This document shows positions 60,846 to 64,000 of a stretch of 64,000 nucleotides of DNA, piece by piece; the stretch's first letter is position 1; each line of letters opens with the position of its first letter. The DNA is from Gibbsiella quercinecans (GTDB taxonomy: Bacteria; Pseudomonadota; Gammaproteobacteria; Enterobacterales; Enterobacteriaceae), in contig NZ_CP014136.1 of the NCBI RefSeq assembly GCF_002291425.1, positions 1,674,001-1,738,000 of the forward strand, in the 5' to 3' direction. The notes under the pieces were generated by a model. The model saw only the letters and a list, made by a program, of their open reading frames with translations, was not told where the DNA came from and made no database searches. Both the position numbers and the translations under genes were made by a program.

Positions 60846-61088
60846 ATGCTTAACACTATTAATACTAAGTATTTGGCCACTTATGTATCCGTCACTGAAA
60901 GCATCAAGCGCTTTAAACTCAGTGAAAAAGGCGTAACTGCCGTTGAATACGGCATTGTTATCGCTGGGGTAGCGGCTGTCGTCGCCACTGTTTTTGGTTC
61001 TGGCGGGACCGTGGCTACATTGTTAACAAACATTTTTGCGAAAGTCACAACTTCGGTCACAAATTCCATGGCAACGGGAACGCCTTAA
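60846..61088 (+). CDS. flp: Flp-type IVb prepilin
   Basis: 80 residues. A 28-residue leader ends KLSEKG, then VTAVEYGIVIAGVAAVVATVFG, with the Glu-5 and Tyr-6 of the Flp family and a single hydrophobic helix. It is cut after Gly by a TadV-type peptidase and polymerises into the Tad pilus. AAGGGAATTAGAT precedes the ATG. No tadV gene lies between it and rcpC. Confidence 0.94.
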   Translation: MLNTINTKYLATYVSVTESIKRFKLSEKGVTAVEYGIVIAGVAAVVATVFGSGGTVATLLTNIFAKVTTSVTNSMATGTP

Positions 61089-61202
61089 TCGGAAAGCGCC
61101 GTAGAGCTTTAGTAGAGCTTTAATTGTTTTGATACAGACATTGCCGGATGCAATGTCTGTTCACTGTTCGGTGGATACTGAAAATAATAAAGTGAAAAAA
61201 CA

Positions 61203-62075
61203 ATGAATATGAAAAGGAGTGGCCTGATCGTTTATACGGTAATGATCGTTGTTGGCATCCTGGGCCTGTTTTTCTATTTTAACCAGTCCCACACGGTGGT
61301 GCCTCAGCAGGTCAGTCAGCCAGAAATAAAGCCGCAACAAACCATCAGCGTGGCGGTAGCTGTGCGTGATTTAGAGGCTACCACGGTTTTACGTGCGGAA
61401 GACTTTCAGATTAAAACCGTGGCGGTTGACGTGGGCAGTACCGATTCCCAGTTTAATCTCGTGGGCAAGACGCTGGACAGGTGGGCGCTAAAAAGTGCGG
61501 TTCCGGCTGGTTCATGGATCATGCCAACTTTACTGGTTGAACCGGGCAGCAATGATTACCTTTCCCTGTTTCTAAAACCAGGGAATATTCTCTATACCTT
61601 TGAGCTAAAAAAACCGGACAACTATTTATTAGACAACATCAAAGCCGGGCAAGGGGTAGATATTTATCTGTCTTATCGCCGGGTCTATCCCAAACAGGAA
61701 GAGACACTTGAAATTAGCGCGGAACAATCCAGGGAAAAAAATCTGCAGCATAACCGGCTAAAACCGCTGATGGGCAATAAACGCGTGCTGGCGATTCGCC
61801 CGGCCAAAACCGTGAACAATAACGGTGTCAAGGTGGTTGAAAAAGGCAGCCAACTGGTGGTGGAGCTACAGGACCGTGAGGTCAAAATGCTAAAGGGCCT
61901 CGGTGGAGACCTGGCCAATGTTTTACTGTTCCCGACCACCGCTTCTCAGGACGGTCAATCGGATATTGCGCTGCCGGTGATGGAAGCGGCATGGCCGGTC
62001 AGCAACGACATGATTTTTAATGCACCTGCTGCCCCTGAAACGCTCGTAACGAAAATCAATGAGCTGCGGGGTTAG
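61203..62075 (+). CDS. rcpC: RcpC/CpaB Tad pilus assembly protein
   Basis: 290 residues. A single N-terminal helix (GLIVYTVMIVVGILGLFFYF) is followed by a SAF domain (ISVAVAVRDLEATTVLRAEDFQIKTVAV; LKSAVPAGSWIMPTLLV) and the RcpC C-terminal domain. It sits in the periplasm and supports the secretin. The 114-bp gap after flp includes a repeated TAGAGCTTTA and probably a processing hairpin. Confidence 0.9.
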   Translation: MNMKRSGLIVYTVMIVVGILGLFFYFNQSHTVVPQQVSQPEIKPQQTISVAVAVRDLEATTVLRAEDFQIKTVAVDVGSTDSQFNLVGKTLDRWALKSAVPAGSWIMPTLLVEPGSNDYLSLFLKPGNILYTFELKKPDNYLLDNIKAGQGVDIYLSYRRVYPKQEETLEISAEQSREKNLQHNRLKPLMGNKRVLAIRPAKTVNNNGVKVVEKGSQLVVELQDREVKMLKGLGGDLANVLLFPTTASQDGQSDIALPVMEAAWPVSNDMIFNAPAAPETLVTKINELRG

Positions 62076-62147
62076 CAACCGCCAGAGCTAATTGGTCAAT
62101 GCAACGGATAAAAACAATAGAATCTGGATATAAGGGTATTTTAAAAC

Positions 62148-63548
62148 ATGACTCAATGTTCGTTCTGTATTAACAAGCTGTTTATGTTGCCGTTGCTTCT
62201 GTTGTTTTGCGCATTTTCTCTGCAAGCAAAGGCAGAACAGGCGAATCTTAAACCCGGGCAATCGAAAACACTGCGCTTTAGCGAAGCGGTGAGTACGGTG
62301 TTTGTTTCTGATCCGGCCGTGGCCGACTACAAAATCGTTAATAATAAAAATATTGTGCTGTATGCCCGCAAGATGGGGAGCACCGAGCTTATCGTCTATG
62401 GCAACAAAGCGAAAATATTGATGAATCTCAGCGTGGATGTTGATCCCTTTCTGGGCGATATCCGCCAGCGGGTGGCACGTGAATACCCCGGCAGCGCGGT
62501 CGACATTAAACGCTTCCAGCATGCCGAAAAAGCGACATGGGTTCTGAGCGGCACGGTTGCCGATGAAGAAACCCGTGATGGGGTTTACCAGCTTGTCGGC
62601 ACCCTTGTCGGTTCTGGAGAGAGCAGTGGAAAAAGCGCAAGCAGTAACGAAGATGCCCGTTTCACGGCGGCGAAAACCTATGACAACGTGATTAACCGCT
62701 TGCAGCTCCCGTCATCGAACCAGGTTAACGTCAAGCTTACCGTGGTGGAGGTCAGCAAAGAGTTTACCGACACCCTGGGCATTGAATGGAGCAGTCTGAC
62801 ACTGGATAGCATTATTAATAATGATAGCTCCGCTAACAGCCCCGGCGTGTTCAATCTGCTGGGGTTCCGGCGCGGTTTTGACGCCGCAAATATCAGTACC
62901 CTGATTAACGCGGTAAAAAATGACTCGATTGCGCGAGTGCTTGCCCAGCCTAATTTGACCGTGCTTTCCGGGGAGTCGGCCAGTTTCCTGGTGGGCGGGG
63001 AAATTCCCATTATGGTGAAAGAGGATGACTCAGTCACTGTGCAGTATAAAGAATACGGCATTCGGCTGAATATCACCGCCAAAGTGCAAAAACGCCAAAA
63101 AATACGGCTGTTTGTTTCAAATGAATTAAGTAGCGTAACGGGCACCTACGCCTATAACGATTATCAGATCCCAACCATGCGCACGCGCCGTTCCAGCTCC
63201 ACCATCGAGCTGGCGGATGGCGATAGCTTTGTCATCGCAGGCTTATTGAGCGAGGCAGACAAAGAGTCGCTCACCAAAGTGCCGTTTATTGGCGACATTC
63301 CGGTGCTGGGGGCGCTGGCCCGCAGTTCCAATACGGAAAGAAGTAAAAGCGAGCTGGTCGTTTTTGCCACGGTGAATTTGGTTAAGCCGCTGCCCGCAGC
63401 CTCGGCCAGAAATATTTCACTGCCGTCCTTCCGGCGCAGCTCGATAGAAAAACTGTTCTTTAACGTTGGTGTCGATCAGAAAATGCGCGAAGACCGTTTA
63501 AATAACGACGCCGGGCGCTTCCTGGAGCAGGGCGGTTTTGCCCGATAA
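62148..63548 (+). CDS. rcpA: RcpA/CpaC secretin of the Tad pilus
   Basis: 466 residues. Signal peptide ends QAKAE; the N domain has FSEAVSTVFVSDPAVADYKIVNNKNIVLYARKMGSTELIVYG (BON/STN-like), and the secretin domain runs from about residue 185 (VNVKLTVVEVSKEFTDTLGIEW) through IARVLAQPNLTVLSGESASFLVGGEIPI to VPFIGDIPVLGALARSSN and TERSKSELVVFATVNLV. Forms the outer-membrane channel. Confidence 0.95.
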   Translation: MTQCSFCINKLFMLPLLLLFCAFSLQAKAEQANLKPGQSKTLRFSEAVSTVFVSDPAVADYKIVNNKNIVLYARKMGSTELIVYGNKAKILMNLSVDVDPFLGDIRQRVAREYPGSAVDIKRFQHAEKATWVLSGTVADEETRDGVYQLVGTLVGSGESSGKSASSNEDARFTAAKTYDNVINRLQLPSSNQVNVKLTVVEVSKEFTDTLGIEWSSLTLDSIINNDSSANSPGVFNLLGFRRGFDAANISTLINAVKNDSIARVLAQPNLTVLSGESASFLVGGEIPIMVKEDDSVTVQYKEYGIRLNITAKVQKRQKIRLFVSNELSSVTGTYAYNDYQIPTMRTRRSSSTIELADGDSFVIAGLLSEADKESLTKVPFIGDIPVLGALARSSNTERSKSELVVFATVNLVKPLPAASARNISLPSFRRSSIEKLFFNVGVDQKMREDRLNNDAGRFLEQGGFAR

Positions 63549-63584
63549 CGGCAGCGCGGAATCACGATATTTTGGGAGTGAGAG

Positions 63585-64000
63585 ATGAAATTGTTTTCGG
63601 ATGCCAAAAAGAAAAGCGAGCCAGAAGCCGTAAATAAATCAAAAAAGAGCGCCGCGCAGTCGATTGTCGTGATATCGCCAGACAAAGAGATATTGTCCGA
63701 CGTGACCAGTTTATTGTTAATTAATAATTTTAAAAACGTCATTGGCCACCCACTCGATTTTTTTGCGTTACAGGATGACAGTATTTTGCGCGATGCCGCT
63801 ACGGTTATTATCGATATCGCGAATTGCAATGACGTGACGCTGATTTGCGAGACGGCCACGCTGCTTATTCCCGCCAGCGCGCGCCACATCTTTTTAGGCA
63901 ACAATGATTCCATTGCGTTTGCGCAGGCGCTGAGCAGCACAGGTTTTTGCTATCTGCATATTCAGTCTCAGCTGGCGCAGCTTGCCGGCCAGTTACAGCA
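63585..64000 (+). CDS. tadZ: TadZ/CpaE-like pilus localisation protein (3' end cut)
   Basis: 138 codons before the right edge. A basic N-terminus (MKLFSDAKKKSEPEAVNKSKK) is followed by a receiver-like domain (QSIVVISPDKEILSDVTSLLLINNFKNVIGHPLDFF...AATVIIDIANCNDV...ARHIFLGNNDS), the atypical receiver found before the ParA-like ATPase in TadZ. GGGAGTGAG precedes the ATG. Assignment rests on this domain and its position after rcpA; the ATPase part is outside the window. Confidence 0.75.
   Translation, partial: MKLFSDAKKKSEPEAVNKSKKSAAQSIVVISPDKEILSDVTSLLLINNFKNVIGHPLDFFALQDDSILRDAATVIIDIANCNDVTLICETATLLIPASARHIFLGNNDSIAFAQALSSTGFCYLHIQSQLAQLAGQLQ

Overview
The window looks like chromosomal DNA of a Serratia-type enterobacterium. 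It is GC-rich, its E. coli-like genes (ybdL, yafV) sit beside an mtn methionine-salvage locus with MetJ boxes, and it carries an hpx-type purine-degradation cluster, a citrate-lyase cluster and a Tad/Flp pilus locus. No rRNA, tRNA, CRISPR array, integrase or intact insertion sequence was recognised. Species cannot be fixed from the sequence alone.

Layout. 1-1108: the end of a PglL/Wzy-type O-oligosaccharyltransferase or ligase, cut by the left edge. 1211-10149: a chaperone-usher fimbrial locus. Major pilin, PapH-like terminator, usher, chaperone and two further pilins run on the minus strand. A PapI/FaeA-like regulator, a FimH-like adhesin and a minor pilin run on the plus strand. 10464-18441: a sigma54-type promoter, a five-gene peptide ABC transporter, an M20 peptidase and a LysR regulator. 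18451-19680: a gene-free block of nested repeats. 19708-26122: the full methionine salvage set (mtnK, mtnA, mtnDCB, ybdL aminotransferase, yafV omega-amidase) with two MetJ operator clusters.

26141-30795: a 4.6-kb accessory cassette flanked by two identical 28-bp copies of a terminator. It holds an unrecognised 750-residue toxin-like protein, a SUMF1-fold lipoprotein, a collapsed second copy of the large gene and a second SUMF1 lipoprotein. I rate it the best candidate for an undescribed system. 30801-48286: a purine nitrogen-scavenging cluster (urate-type permease, uraH, uraD, hpxK, hpxJ, amino-acid-type ABC transporter, RpiR regulator, hpxWXYZ, allantoinase, allantoin racemase, GntR regulator, NCS1 permease). 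Three good sigma54 promoters and a tandem pair of NtrC sites mark it as Ntr-controlled. A siderophore-interacting reductase lies inside it. 48362-57564: a citrate fermentation cluster (citAB, citS, an FAH-family gene, citCDEFX), with no oxaloacetate decarboxylase genes and no citG in view. 57645-59479: ibrB and ibrA. 59480-60845: about 1.4 kb of AT-rich sequence without a convincing gene. 60846 to the right edge: the start of a Tad locus (flp, rcpC, rcpA, partial tadZ).

Working together: the hpx genes take urate-pathway intermediates and allantoin through allantoate and ureidoglycine to oxalurate and oxamate, releasing nitrogen. The mtn genes recycle methylthioribose to methionine. The cit genes import citrate and split it into acetate and oxaloacetate.
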